From: Mangifera indica
Taxonomy: Eukaryota > Streptophyta > Magnoliopsida > Sapindales > Anacardiaceae
Direction of reading: 5' to 3'
Length of the DNA: 64,000 bases
NCBI RefSeq assembly: GCF_011075055.1
Contig: NC_058145.1
Location: forward strand, 15,311,894-15,375,893
Below are positions 1 through 12,700 of the stretch, piece after piece. Both the position numbers and the translations under genes were made by a program. Below the pieces are notes generated by a model. The model did no database searches, had not been told where the DNA came from, and worked only from the letters and a program-made list of their open reading frames with translations. The number at the start of each line of letters is the position of its first letter. The stretch's first letter is position 1.

Positions 1-31
1 AAAAAAAAAAAAAAAAGCGAAACGAAAAAAC

Positions 32-604
32 CTTGCTTCTGGAGTTCCTGCACCCACTTCTTAGCTCGTGCAAACGAATCCTATAATTCCGAATCCAATC
101 AAAGCCAATATAAAAAGGCAAGTAATTTCATGACAATACTGAAAGCAATAACAAAACTTACAGTGCTAGTAATGTCATAAACAATAATAGCAGCAGCAGC
201 ACCTCTGTAATACATTGGAGCCAAACTGTGATACCTCTCTTGGCCAGCAGTGTCCCATATCTCAAACTTCACAGTCGCATCATTCACAGCCAACGTTTGC
301 GAAAAGAACGCCGCCCCTATTGTCGACTCCTATCGAAACCTCTTTCAACTGATCTCATCACTATAAATTAAACTATAAAACCTCTTCAATCTAAATATAA
401 GAGTAATAATAAACCTGGAATTCAAGAAATTGTCCCTTCACAAAGCGCAATACGAGGCTGGATTTACCGGCGCCCATGTCCCCCAACAGAACCTGAGAGA
501 ACAAGTCACAATTGAGATTGCTCTTCAATTAATTAAATTTCAATTGTTTAAGATGTTCTACTCACGAGCTTCGCATTGAGATTGTTGCGTCGGATCGTTG
601 CCAT
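32..604 (-). CDS. RABF2: Rab5-type small GTPase (RABF2-like), 5' part, runs off the left edge
   Basis: Visible exons on the minus strand are 566-604, 415-492, 162-329 and 32-80, all with GT..AG borders. Translation starts [13 protein letters not shown] and runs through the P-loop GDMGAGKSS, the switch I / effector region [17 protein letters not shown], the [19 protein letters not shown] switch II block and [20 protein letters not shown]. These are diagnostic of plant Rab5 (RHA1/ARA7), which by family knowledge controls endosome-to-vacuole traffic at the multivesicular body. The ATG at 604 was chosen because NAKLVLLGD follows at the usual distance. The remaining exons (NKxD and SAK guanine-binding motifs and the prenylated CC tail) lie outside the window, so integrity of the C-terminus cannot be judged. 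The P-loop has Met where most plant Rab5 proteins have Val, a mild change. Confidence 0.93.
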
Positions 605-2837
605 TAACTTCAAACAAAGGCACGGAGACAGGGAGTAGACAATTAGGAAGAAGGAGAGAGACAAAAATGAAGGGTGTTTTTGTTCTACTGCCTGCTTTTT
701 CAACTGACAAAACCATGAACGGCCGGATTTTTTTGAAACTTCTAATGGGCCGCGTAAATTCAATTTTGGGTCATCCGTTATTTGAATTTTCCTTTAGAAT
801 TCACTCGTAAAAATGGTTCCTTTAAGAGGATTTACTAATGAAAGTTTGTTTTAAGTTACTCAAATAATTGTATAAATTCTCTTTAATTCTCTTGTATTGT
901 CAACTTTTGCAAAAAGGGTTCAAGTATTCGTTGCTTTCATCGCTCTTTGCTACAATTAGGATTAAATTCGAACCGAATTTATTTAAATCCGATTCAAATA
1001 AATTCAAAATATTCAAATAAATTCGAAACAAATCAAGACCCCCACTTTAGAACAATAAGCTTTTAGGGCAAATATTTAGATGGGGGTAAGTAGTTGTCAT
1101 GTCAAAGATTTTCCACAACAAATCAAGACTTTCAATTTACAAGTTTTCTAAATTTATTAGAAAATCAATACAACACTTATATTTGCAACAAATAAAGAAT
1201 AAAAGTATTAAGATTCACTTAATGAGTTTGATACTAACTTTATTTTTATACCAAGATTTTCACCATTTCACCTTAATAAAATAAATAAATTACATTATGT
1301 CACTCTTCTTTGCCTCAATGACATTTTATCACCTCAAACTTAAAAAATGATACTTTCCCTCCACCGTTAGGTTCTATTAGTGAAATTTTACATTGTAATG
1401 TTTACTAAAGATAAATGAGATTTGGTCCCAAAAATTTTATTAGATGCATTTCACCTTTGGGTTATATTATTATTTTTTATTAATATTTATAAAAAAATTA
1501 ATTGTAAAGATTAAAACAATTGTTGACAATAAATATCATCGATGAACTAGTTAAGTCTGATTTCGATCAATTTACATTTAAAATCGTAAGATTTTGGTCA
1601 GAATTTTACTAAGATGATGTGATTCCAACTAAATTATATCATCTCAATATGGTTATGATATGAGTCACATCATTTTTGTAAAATTCAAATTGAATTTCAA
1701 TAGGATTGTGGGATTCCAAGCATAATTGCATAGGACAATGCAACATCCTACCACTTTTTGATTGCACCCCAACAATTATCACAAGACAACAATCATCAAT
1801 CAAGGTAGATTATTTGAAAAGGCAATAAAAATCTAAGATTTCTCTTAGTTAACTTAGCTTTGACTAAGTTTTGGCCGCCACCAATTCTTTAGCAAGGGCA
1901 TTTCCCTAGTGAGCTTGTGGTCGAATTTGGGGCAAGGTTGGCATGGTTAAAGTTATAAATAGAGTTTTGATTTTTATCAATTAAAAATATGAGTTTGATA
2001 TATGATGTTTTAACTTAATAAAGGAAACGTAATTTAATTGTGTTCATTAGTGTACGTAATATTATCCTTATAATATATTATCTACAAACTCGTGGAAATA
2101 CCCTTAAATTATTATAATTAATGTTTTAATTTTCATGATAGGTTAAAAAATATTTTTTTTCAAAGTTGGTGGATGAAAGAGTTATTCTAGATTTAAAACA
2201 AAGATCGGGTGGAAAATAGTCATCTTGGCAATATTTAAATATAAAAAGATTCACTTTTTCAAAGTCCTCTTAAGTGACTGTGAAATAAGCAAATATTATA
2301 TTTAAAAATTAAAATATTCATATTTAATTATATCTTTAGTTTCAATAATTTTGAATACATATATTTTATTTTTTTAATCCCTTGTATTGAATGATTCACT
2401 TCTAAATTAATAAACATAATATATGCATAATCATTTTGTATGTATAAATAATATATATTTATATATTATTATGTGAGCAAGTATTATTTTATTATTATTT
2501 AAAATCATTTAATTAAATAATAACCATATAAAATATATATATTTATTTATATATTTAAAATAGTTCGTATAGTTTTATTGTATTAATAAAGCTAAACAAA
2601 TGAAACCTTTACTTTGATATGAAAATTTATCAATTGCATATCTTTAATCAAGCAATTTAACACAAATGTGTTGGCACTTGGCCCCCGCCACCAACTAATT
2701 TCAAGTGCATCTTGTGATAGTTGTGCCGCTGATGTGGCATCCATGTTTCTAAGCTGCATAAAGTCCACTAAAAATGATATCGCAATTCAAAACCAAGAGC
2801 CTTGCTGGACAATTTTCATAATGGTTTTAGTGCATTC
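605..2837. other. Intergenic, AT-rich, no gene seen
   Basis: This stretch lies upstream of the Rab gene and should contain its promoter in the first few hundred bases. The rest is AT-rich, with only short chance open frames and no recognisable protein similarity. Pieces near 1330-1450 and 2100-2240 resemble decayed ends of the small inverted-repeat elements described further right, but no boundaries can be defined. Confidence 0.5.
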
Positions 2838-3612
2838 TTCAAGTTACACTCACAGAGTTTTAGTGCATTTTTTAAATTACACTCATGAAGTTTAAAAAAT
2901 TTAAAGTCTTACCTATGAGTTAACTTCCATTAAAAAAAATAAGGATAAAACTGTTATTTCATTAATTATATTAAAATAATATAAAATTCATTATATTTTC
3001 TCTCATAGTTTTAAAAACTAACAACTTCATCTCTGTCTAAAGTTTTCTAACTTTCAAAAGTAATATTTTTCTCCCAAAATCTAGGAATTATTTTCCAGAG
3101 GTTCTCCGATCACTATCTTTGACAACCGATGACAACGCTTTAACCCACTACTTGTCGACCACTAGATCTTCACTCTCTGGTGGAAGAAAAGGCTTCGTCA
3201 ATTTTAGACGAATCAATGAAGATGCATGGATTCGTTTGAATCGACGAAGACCCTTGTCTCTATCGATTCTAGAAGCATCGACGAAGATAGGTCTTTGTCG
3301 ATTCTTCTAAAATCGACGAAGATAAGTCTTCGGTGTACCACCCAGAAGCTTCTAAGGTGGCCAATGAGATGGTGGGTTAAAGCTCTTTCTCCGATGGTCA
3401 GAGATGGTAAACAAAAAATCTCTGGAAATTAAACCCTAAAGTTTAGGGGGATGTGACTTTTGAAAGTTAAAAAATTTTTGGTAGAAGTAAATTTGTTAGT
3501 TTTTAAAACTGTGGGGGGAAAACTTAATGAATTATATATTATTTTAATATAATTAATGAAATAATGATTTTACCCTTATTTTTTTTAACCAAAGTTAGCT
3601 TATGGATGAGAC
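2838..3612. mobile_element. Decayed foldback element, possibly MULE-like
   Basis: About 120 bp at 2906-3030 is repeated in inverted orientation at about 3490-3612. Both arms contain a poly-A tract followed by AATAAGG and later TAGTTTTTAAAACT-type sequence. The left side continues outward to about 2838 with sequence like the ends of the 8378-9270 element; the right outer end is lost. The centre holds short GC-richer repeats built on TCGACGAAGA. No transposase and no clear target duplication are visible, so membership of the family is by resemblance. Confidence 0.6.
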
Positions 3613-5271
3613 GATGCAAATGGTTAAAATAGATAGTAAAATTGGATTTAATTTAATTAATATAAAAAATTAAAATTTTAATTTAATATTGAGATTTAAC
3701 CTAAAATCTCTTTTATTAATATTTTATTTTATATATATATATGACCTAATTAAAATTATTTAGATTATATAAACATTTTATTTTTAAATAATTAATCAAT
3801 ATAATTATTAATTTAATGATTTGATTATTGATCCGACCGAGTTAACTTTTTTTTTTTTTAATCAATATTCAGTATGATTCGGAAAACATTGGCTTTTAGT
3901 GTTACCCAGGTCTACCCATAAATTCAATTTAATTAAATGAGTAAAAGCCGACAAAACAAAGTCAACCAGACAGACGGGTAGCGTAGTCAACCTGGTTAAT
4001 GCGAAAACGACCACTCTCAAGTAAACCAACGACTTGACCCAATCCAGCTGCCTCTCATTTCTTTTTTTAAATCGGCATTTACAATAATGGTTTTAAGACA
4101 GATGGTCCTCAACAAACATTCGCCCACCTCTACAGTAAATTCCATTTTCGCTTGCACATTTGTTCTTTCATTGCGGATTAAAAAAATTCATTCACCCAAT
4201 CAATTGTTATGTTATTTATTAAATAATAAAATTATGTATATTATTATTAATTTTGAATTATCTAATTATATTATTATATGTAATTAATTATATACAAAAC
4301 TATATATATATAATATTAATTATTATTTAAATATATAAATAATAGAAAGAGTAGAGTCGTGATGTACACGGGATGACTGAAATAATTGGACTTCAAAGTT
4401 GGGGACAAATGGTCCCAAAGCAACATTAAAGTATAGAACATGCACTGGGTAGATAGATCGCCATTACACCAGTATGCTTTGTCATCTTTGCTTGCAAATT
4501 GCATTACTCCAACTCCTCCTGTCCTCATCTCCCAATTCCAATTACTATTCTTATTTTATTCTTACAAATTGAGAAATTGTTTAATACATTTGTTCTAAGT
4601 TTGTTTAGATATAAGCTTTTGAAATGAAGTGCAAAACCTAATAAATTATTTGATTTATAAATTGCATGATTTGATTAGTTAGATTCAAATGGTATACATT
4701 TATACAGTATATCGTTAATATACTCGATCAGATTCTATTCGATTAGAAAATTGCATAGGCACTCGACGCAACTCAACCATGTTCGGTTGCCTGGATTTAC
4801 AACTAAATATTAAATTCACAAATTAAAATAAAATATTTAAATTATCATGAGTTGAATATAATATTAAAACTTATATTGTAAATAAAAATAAAAATTAATG
4901 TTGGTATTTGTCTTTTAATAATCAGCTATTATTAATCAACTGAAAAAAAAAAAAATTCTAACAAGTGGAGTGATCGGAGTCAGATAATGTGAATATACAT
5001 TTGAGAAGATGCACGTCACCTTCACTGGTTCCACTTGTAATTTTGTTTTCAATAAAAAATGAGCATAAATAAAATGAAAATTTATATACATAAATAATAA
5101 TATATTATTATGTAATTAAATATTATTTTATTTTTAATTTAAAATTATTGAATCATATAATAAAATATTATTATTTATATACATAATTGTATACATAATT
5201 TGATACTTCTCTCTCCATAATCCTCTTGGTGGAAAAAATCTAGTGCCTAGACAGGTAATAGTATATATATG
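3613..5271. other. Intergenic, AT-rich, no gene seen
   Basis: Very AT-rich DNA with only short open frames (longest about 70 codons) that show no family motifs. No RNA gene or element boundary could be supported. Confidence 0.5.
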
Positions 5272-6272
5272 CAAGGTTTTCAAAATCAGACCAGAATAAA
5301 AACCGTTTTAAGTATTGGTTTTAGTCGGACCGGTCGGACTGTTTGGACCAATCGGTTGGACCGGAATTATAGTTTTATGTAAAAACCTAAAAAAACTATA
5401 TTTAATTAGTAATTACATATACTTTACATAATATGTTTTATATTATGCATACTTTTCAATTTTCGCAATTAACAAAACATATGCATTATTGAACAGAAAT
5501 CTAATAAGTAATTTACTGTTTCAATACTTTAAATTCAAACAAACTAAAGCATTGTTTTTTCAAACAGTTTACAAATTCAAGTGATAATATACTGTTTAAA
5601 CACAGTCAATTCAAACAAACAAAAACATTTTTTTTTCAAAAAGTTTACAATGCTTTGTGATAATATACTGTTTAAACATAGTAAATTCAAACCAACGAAA
5701 ACATTGGTTTTTCAAACAGTTTACAAAGCCTTGGATACACAGCAGCTTCTCGTCGTTGTCTGAGAAGTCGCCAGTCACAACAGCAACAGAACCTCGTCGT
5801 CGTTAGCCGTCGTCTGAACCTCAGAAGTCGCCGTGAAAGATTGCAGTATTGTCGTGAAACTGCTGTCTTGTGAGCCTGCAAACCACCACCCCTCGACAAT
5901 GTCGTCGTCGTCGGCAGGAGTCTTTAAACCGTCGTCTGCAAGAGATGAATCAACGACAGTTTATTAATACATGCAGTCGGAGAAATTCGTCGGCTGCAGC
6001 AAAAACCTTTTGTGTCTGCGTGCAATGCAAGGAACAGGGTATAGGAGGAAAGAAATAAAACTGTTGCTTTGATAGTTTATAATACGCAGCTTCTGAACTG
6101 GAAACCGCCTTGACCGGTTGGACCGTGGTTCAGACACGAACCGATGGTTCGACCACGGTCCAACCCGAAATTAACATTATAATGGTTTTATGTTAAACAG
6201 TAACCGCCCATAGTGTTGGTTCACGGTTCGATCGGTCAGACCGATTGATCCGGTCCGATTTTGAAAACCTTG
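5272..6272. mobile_element. 1.0 kb inverted-repeat element, hAT-like in its ends
   Basis: The element starts CAAGGTTTTCAAAATC and ends with the inverse, GATTTTGAAAACCTTG, followed on both sides inward by GGACCGGTCGGAC-type sequence, so the terminal inverted repeats extend for roughly 60-100 bp with mismatches. The flanks are TATATATG and TATATATA, a possible 8-bp target duplication with one mismatch, as expected for hAT. The AT-dinucleotide context makes that weak. Inside, at 5500-5720, a roughly 60-bp unit containing CAAACAGTTTACAA occurs about three times in tandem. No transposase frame is present, so it is non-autonomous. Confidence 0.65.
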
Positions 6273-7678
6273 TATATATATATATTTTATATATAAATAT
6301 TATTATATAATTGAGTAATAATTTATTATTAATTTAAAATTATTTAATCGTATGATAATATATTATACGTATAATTTGACATATAAAAACAGTGAATGCA
6401 CTACAAATTAGGTTAGGCAAAAGTTGAAGAAAGAGGGAGGAAAGAGAGGAGATTAATATTAAAACAGGTGCAATGATTGAAGTCCACAAGGAAGGAACTC
6501 GATTAGTCCTCCTTCCTTCACCAAACAAAAAACCAACGAAGCACAAGTTCTACTTGTACAAGTATTATGTGACATTGCGATGATGCCAAATGCCTTGTGA
6601 AATCCCAAATCTACCCCCAACTAAATCTTTTCTTTAGATTCGGTCTAATCAAAAGAAGACTCTCCCGTTTATCTCTTCCAATTTATTAATTTATTAATTC
6701 CCTAAATTGTTGAGAATTATTTTGAAAAACTTTCTTTTTAGGTGGCCGAGGTATGACTAACTATTTACAGACAAATCCTAAATAATGCAACACAACCCTC
6801 CCAACAAACCCAAAATGACTAGTTGGCACATAAAAGTTCCTCTTTATACTATTTTAAAGTGCAAGTTACCATTAGAAGTCACCGTGATGTGTTGATAAAG
6901 ATGGAATTCACATTAATTAATGTGTTAAAAAAACTTTTCTAAACAACGTGTTTTGAAAAGTTTTCGATACTAAGAAGTCTAAATTTAACGGGATTTTAGG
7001 ACACTTTAGAGATTTAGTAAATTTTAAAAACGTAAAAGTCTCTTATATTGAAAATATATATTCCAATAATTCTCACTCAAGTATAAATTTTAATTAAATT
7101 TAAATTTTAAATTATCCTAAATAAATGAAATTGATTCTAAAAATTTAACGCACTCATGATAAGTAAGTACAATTTATTCATTTGTCATCATATTTTAACT
7201 TGTTTTTATAATTTTTTTACTAGAAAATATAATTATTTCAATTTAATAATTAATAAGTTAAAAATTTATTAAAAATATATTTAAGTTATAATATTGAGTT
7301 TATAGAATCGAACTCAAACTTGATTATTCATATCACGTTTAAACTTAAGTTTAACTCTATTAAAATTTGTTGGATTCGAGTGTAGGCTCGAATCCATTTA
7401 TCCACCCTTATTTATGAGGTTTAATGATTTTTTTTTTAATTGAAGAATAATTGATATTTTTCAAATAAATTTTATGAAAAATTATTTTCTACATATTTTA
7501 ACGCCACAAGTAATTAAAAACAAAATGTATTAATTAATATATCAATTTGGTAAGATTTTTATTTTTTTAATATAAGATTTGAATTTTATGAAATTATTCG
7601 ATCAATTTATATAATTATTTAATATTATTTATCGTGACCCTATTTAGATCCCTATTTTATCTTGTAACTTTAATTTTA
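6273..7678. other. Intergenic, AT-rich, no gene seen
   Basis: No coding region or RNA gene could be recognised. Short open frames lack family motifs. The stretch separates two inverted-repeat elements. Confidence 0.5.
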
Positions 7679-8337
7679 GGCATGAAAGCACAATTCCCAC
7701 CTATTAACTTTTAAAAATCCAAATACCTATCTATTTACTGTTATGAATAGGGGTAAAATTGTCATTTCATAAAAAATAATTTATTTTTCCCTAAGTTTAT
7801 AAATCTGATTTCCTCCCATGAAGGTTTGAAAAATCACATTTTTCTCTTAGGGTTTTGAAACTATCACTAGAGACGGTGGAGTTCGTTGTCTCCAATCGCA
7901 TTTTCTGTCTCATCCAATTTCTCTCTTCCTCCTAGTCTAAAACTCTAAATCTTGATCGAAGATCGTTGACGTCAGATGTTACTTCTAAACGATCTATTGT
8001 GTGATAGATCTTCGACGATGTCACTTCCAATTGTAATCTTTGTGGCCTTTTCATGATCGTGTTTTCGTCATGGAGGCTAGAGGGAGCGTCAATAGATGAA
8101 AGGTCGGCCGAAGAATGTCGTTGGAGAAGGAATGAAACCCTAGAGGGGAAATGACAATTTTTCAAACCTTCAATAGGGGAAAAACATGATAGTATTTTAT
8201 TTTTTTAATATTTTTAGTTAAATGATAATTTTACCCCTATTCATAACAGTAAATAGGTGGATATTTAGGTTTTTAAAAGTTAATGGATGATAATTTATCC
8301 TTTCATTAAACCTTGAGTGGGAAATTGTCCTTTGGCC
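7679..8337. mobile_element. 659-bp foldback element with exact 9-bp target duplication (MULE-like)
   Basis: The flanks carry TTAATTTTA at 7670-7678 and again at 8338-8346, an exact 9-bp direct repeat. The element begins GGCATGAAAGCACAATTCCC and its right end read inversely is GGCCAAAGGACAATTTCCC. The inverted arms continue inward through matching blocks such as TTACCCCTATTCATAACAG at 8230 and its counterpart near 7740. A 9-bp duplication with long terminal inverted repeats is the usual Mutator-like (MULE) signature. There is no transposase, so it must have been mobilised in trans. Confidence 0.8.
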
Positions 8338-8377
8338 TTAATTTTATTATTCTTCAAATTTGATTTATAATTAAAAA

Positions 8378-9270
8378 GGCTAAAGGACTATTTCACCACT
8401 AAGTTTAAGTGTTATCTCAAAGTCACACCAATGAATTTTGAAAAACCTAAAATTTTACCCATCCATTAAAAATCACAGTTATGATTATGAGCAAAATAGT
8501 TATTTAATAAAAAAATTTAAATATCTAAAGTTTTGTTATATTTTTCCCTCTCAGCTTAAAAACTCATAATTCAGCCCCCACCTGAAGTTTGAAAAATCAA
8601 AATTTCCCCCATAGGGTTTGCAAATCATGGTTGGAGTCACTAGAGATGATTGTCTTCGGTGGCGTTGGCTCTCCTTCCCGGCTCAACTGTCCATATCAAT
8701 CACTTTCCAGCCATCGGCGTAGGCTATTTCATCTGACAAAGATAAAATCGTCTTCGTCGGATTATCTTAGTCTTGGATGAAGACGAAATCATCTTTGTCT
8801 GAAACGAAGATGAATGTCAGAGGTCTCAAATGGAGACGACACAGGCTGAGACCTCCGAAGGTCATCTTTATCTCTGACGAAGACAAAATCCTCTTTGTCC
8901 GAGATGAAGACGATTTCATCTTTGTCAGAGGAAATAGCCTACGTCAGTGGCTGAAAAGTGATCGATCGAGAGAGTTGAGCTGGGAGGGAGAGCCAACGCC
9001 ACTGAAGACGGTCATCTCTAGTGACTCCGACCATGATTTGTAAACCTTAGAGGAAAAATTTTGATTTTTCAAACTTTAAGTGGGAGAATTATGAGATTTT
9101 CAAGCTGAGGGAGGCCAAAGTAATAAAACGTTAGTTTTTTGTTAAAAGATGGTTTTTCCCTTAACCCTAACTGAGATTTTTAACGGATGGGCGGGATTTT
9201 AGGTTTTTCAAACCTTATCGTGTGTCTTTATGATACCACTTAAATTTGGGCGGGACATAGTCATTTAGCC
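8378..9270. mobile_element. 893-bp almost fully palindromic foldback element (MULE-like)
   Basis: The left end GGCTAAAGGACTATTTC matches the inverse of the right end GGCTAAATGACTATGTC. The similarity between arms continues to the centre near 8824; for example GTCACTAGAGATGA at 8636 pairs with sequence at 9012-9025, and GTAGGCTATTTC at 8719 pairs with 8932-8943. By eye the inner arms are about 85% matched. The flanks, AATTAAAAA and AATAAAAAT, are a possible decayed 9-bp duplication. The internal sequence is GC-richer than its surroundings and rich in TCGTCTTCGTC-like repeats. It ends 460 bp upstream of the polyamine oxidase start codon. Confidence 0.75.
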
Positions 9271-9730
9271 AATAAAAATCGTTATAGATTTGAATGCCGA
9301 GGTAACGTACCCACATATACCGGCGAAAACGTGCATAAAAGGAGGGGAGGTTCAGAAATCTGGGTTTGAGTAGTCGACACTCGAGAGAGAAAGAGAAAGA
9401 GAAAGAAGAAAACATTGCATTGATCTATGCAACCCAGGCTCAACTCTTCTTCCTTCTCCTCCATTCTTCCTAAATTTTTCATCTCAAAATCATTCAAAGT
9501 TTCACCTTATGAGCTGGTTTGGTAAACTCCGTTGTTCTTCAAATCTCAGCAACTTCATTGCTGGCCTTCTTATTTTCATTCTCTATCATTCTTTCCAGTT
9601 AATTTCTAATTTCTTGATTCCTATACACCCATAATTTTGTTATTTTTCGTTTTCGAACATTTATTCTTTAATCGGGTTTGATTTCAATTTCAAAAGTCTT
9701 TCTCTGTCTTTGATCGCTTCTGTTTCCTCC
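9271..9730 (+). promoter_or_regulatory. Upstream region and probable 5' leader of polyamine oxidase
   Basis: This 460-bp stretch lies between the foldback element and the ATG at 9731. It contains a purine-rich run of AGAAAG repeats near 9387-9412 and pyrimidine-rich sequence after 9440, typical of plant leaders. No transcription start or TATA box can be fixed with confidence. Confidence 0.4.
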
Positions 9731-12700
9731 ATGGATCATAAAAAATCCTTCAACAACTTGATGGACGGTAAGTATATTCGTCCTTGTTCTTTCTAGATTA
9801 TATTGGACCTTTAAGTTTCTCCTATTTCGTGTTTTTTAAATAACATGAGAATTTTTCTTTTTTTATTTTAAATTCTGTTTCGTCTCTTCGTTGGATTAAT
9901 TTTCGAAAGGTGGAAAATTTAAACCTACGCATTATAATTTTTTCCTATATCTGTGATAATAGTAATAATCATTTAATCGGAATAAGAACTGTGAAAAAAG
10001 AAAATAATGAAAAAAGTTGATCGATCATTGGCTTTATTACTTATTCTCGTGTGCTAAATTAATCTACAATGTATTACTGAATTTATTTATTTATTTTTTA
10101 ACCTTTGACGCCGTATTCAGATCTTAAGCTGGGACTGAATAATAATTATTTAATTATCAATGTTCCAAATAATTATATCTAGTTGATGATTTTTGCTCTT
10201 TACTGTTAAGCAATTTCAACTCCTGTATGGGTTCCCGTTGATAGCCTTTTCGGTGGAGGGGAGGGAAGGGGAATTGAATTATTTGATATTATAATGAGAA
10301 ATTTGTTTAACTTACATAGCACTTCTTCAAACGGCTGCTCTATTTTGTTTTGTTTGTTCATTTGATAAAGTTTGCATAGAGTATATTGTGCACTTTTTAA
10401 TTTGTGTTCATCTAATGTCTAGACACTATTTCCTCGCTTATGGAGAGACATAACCCTACTGTCCCTTCTGTCATTGTGATTGGTGCCGGTATCTCGGGAC
10501 TTGCTGCTGCCAGGGTTCTGTCTAATGCATCTTTTAAGGTGATCATATTCAAAGACGGGACAGTTTTTTGGGGTATCAGTTATTCGACAATGGCTTATTT
10601 TCATTATTGTCCACAGGTGATCTTACTGGAATCGCGGGATAGACTTGGTGGACGTATTCATACGGATTACTCATTTGGTTTTCCAGTTGATATGGGAGCT
10701 TCATGGAAAGTTAATCTATTTTATTTTTTAAAATTCATTTTGTTGGATGCAATAGTTAAGCTGCTATACATAATTGCAACGTATATTTACTTATTCTAGG
10801 TTTAGATTTTTTGGTATACTTTTTCATTAATGGATGGGAATGATTTTGCCACTCTGCATAATTCTTTTGTCACTGCTCTTTTTCATTTTTTTAACTGCAT
10901 ATGATCCACCTTGCTCCATATGTTGCCACCACCATTTTTCTTATTTTATCCCATGACCCTCCACTGATGGCAAGAAAGGCCAAGCAAACATCCACCACTA
11001 TTGTCCGGCAATACAAGAGAAAAGTTAAGTTTTGCTTTTAAAGTTGCCGTTGTAATGGTGGGTCATACTTATAATCATTCAAATCAGGCACTTTTGTTAA
11101 ATTGGATGGATTCTGTGAATTTCTGTTTATTTAATATTTGTTTTCCATCCACTTTCCAATTGGATCCTCCACTAAGTGAAAATGGATTGTGCGGATGGAT
11201 TTCATCTGCTTATACATACTATGTATTATTTACGGCCTATGCTCTTTTCTTTTTTACCCAAAGAAATAAAAATAAAGTAACTCACAGTTCCATTGTTGAA
11301 ATCCTTATTTACATTTTTGCCTTGAAAATTATCTCAGGCTGCATGGCGTTTGTAATGAGAATCCCTTGGCTCCACTGATTCGTTCTCTTGGGCTTACATT
11401 GTACCGTACCAGTGGTGACAATTCTGTGTTATATGACCATGATTTAGAGAGGTAATCTTTGCCTTGTTTTATGCCTGTATTATTATTCAGTGTATTTAAA
11501 ATTAAATGGAATTAGTGATGCTTGAGACAACTCCTTTATATTTTGAGATTAGAATTGTCATTGAAGTACAAGCTTAAATTTGATGCTATGCCTTTTAGGG
11601 CTCTTGTTCTGTTAAAAGGTTTGTGTAGTGATTTCTTGAGGACATGACACCTGCGTCAAGTTTTGTCCAACTTTTTTATTGATGATTAAAACATATCCAT
11701 ATAGATCTATTGTAAGATGTTCGGTGATAAAATTTGTTGTCAAACTATGATATTCTTGCTCTCTAAGTAATTGCTTTACCTATGTTTCTTCTATGCAAAC
11801 TAATACATGATCATTGTGTATTATATACATTGAATGTAAAAATGTACAAACTTACATATGTATATTTTTTCCCTTGTATCTAGATTTTTAGTAGTTATTA
11901 CATGTAACAACTCATGTTCACACTCTAACATGACATTCCTATTTGTTTCTACATATAACTGATTCCGATATGTTTAATTAACTATTTTCTTAGCTTGGTT
12001 GCTCTTCCCCTTTCTAAAGATCATTGGACAAGTGATGCATGCCAATCTTGAATCTTCAAAAACTATTCTTGAATCTCTATAACCATTACTGTATTGCACC
12101 ATATATTGTAATAACAAGCTTGAATCTTGGATAAGCTTCAGCATGAAACTGAAAGTGAACTGGTAAAATTCTTAATGATTAAATATATAAACTATTTTTG
12201 GTTCTTACGTAGATGAGATAATATTGCACTTGAACCAACAATATTAATTTGTATGCTAGTTTTTTCTGGGTTCTTTAGTCTGGATTATTGTCTTGAGGAT
12301 TTGGGTTTGTCCTTCAGTTACACACTATATGATATGAATGGTCATAAAGTTCCGCAACAGACTGTCATTGAAGTTGGAGATATATTCAAGAGAATTCTGA
12401 AAAAGGTTAGGTTCTAATAGTGAAGTCTCTGATGGTTTATTTTTTCATGTAGCTATAAACTTTGCTATTTGACAATTAATAAAATTCATGGTTCTTTCTT
12501 GATTCGTTTAGACAGAGAAGGTGAGGGATGAACATTCTGCAGACATGTCTGTTCTTCAAGCAATATCCATTGTGTTAGATAGGCATCCAGAATTAAGGTA
12601 TGGAGAAGAGAATCATGCAGAATATCTGCAAACCACCATGCTTTTATTGAGCATAAGATCCATAGTGGCTGTGACATAATTTCCATCCTTTGCAGACAAG

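Noticed and set aside
1..16. Poly-A tract at the window edge
   Set aside because: Too short and at the edge of the Rab intron; no evidence for a retroposed tail.
8589..9043. Overlapping frames of 63 and 88 codons with SLSSH/DEDKI-like repeats
   Set aside because: They fall on the arms of the foldback element and mirror each other; no known domain.
11001..11378. 125-codon open frame inside polyamine oxidase
   Set aside because: It lies mostly in intron 3, has no family motifs, and its right part is exon 4 read in the wrong frame.
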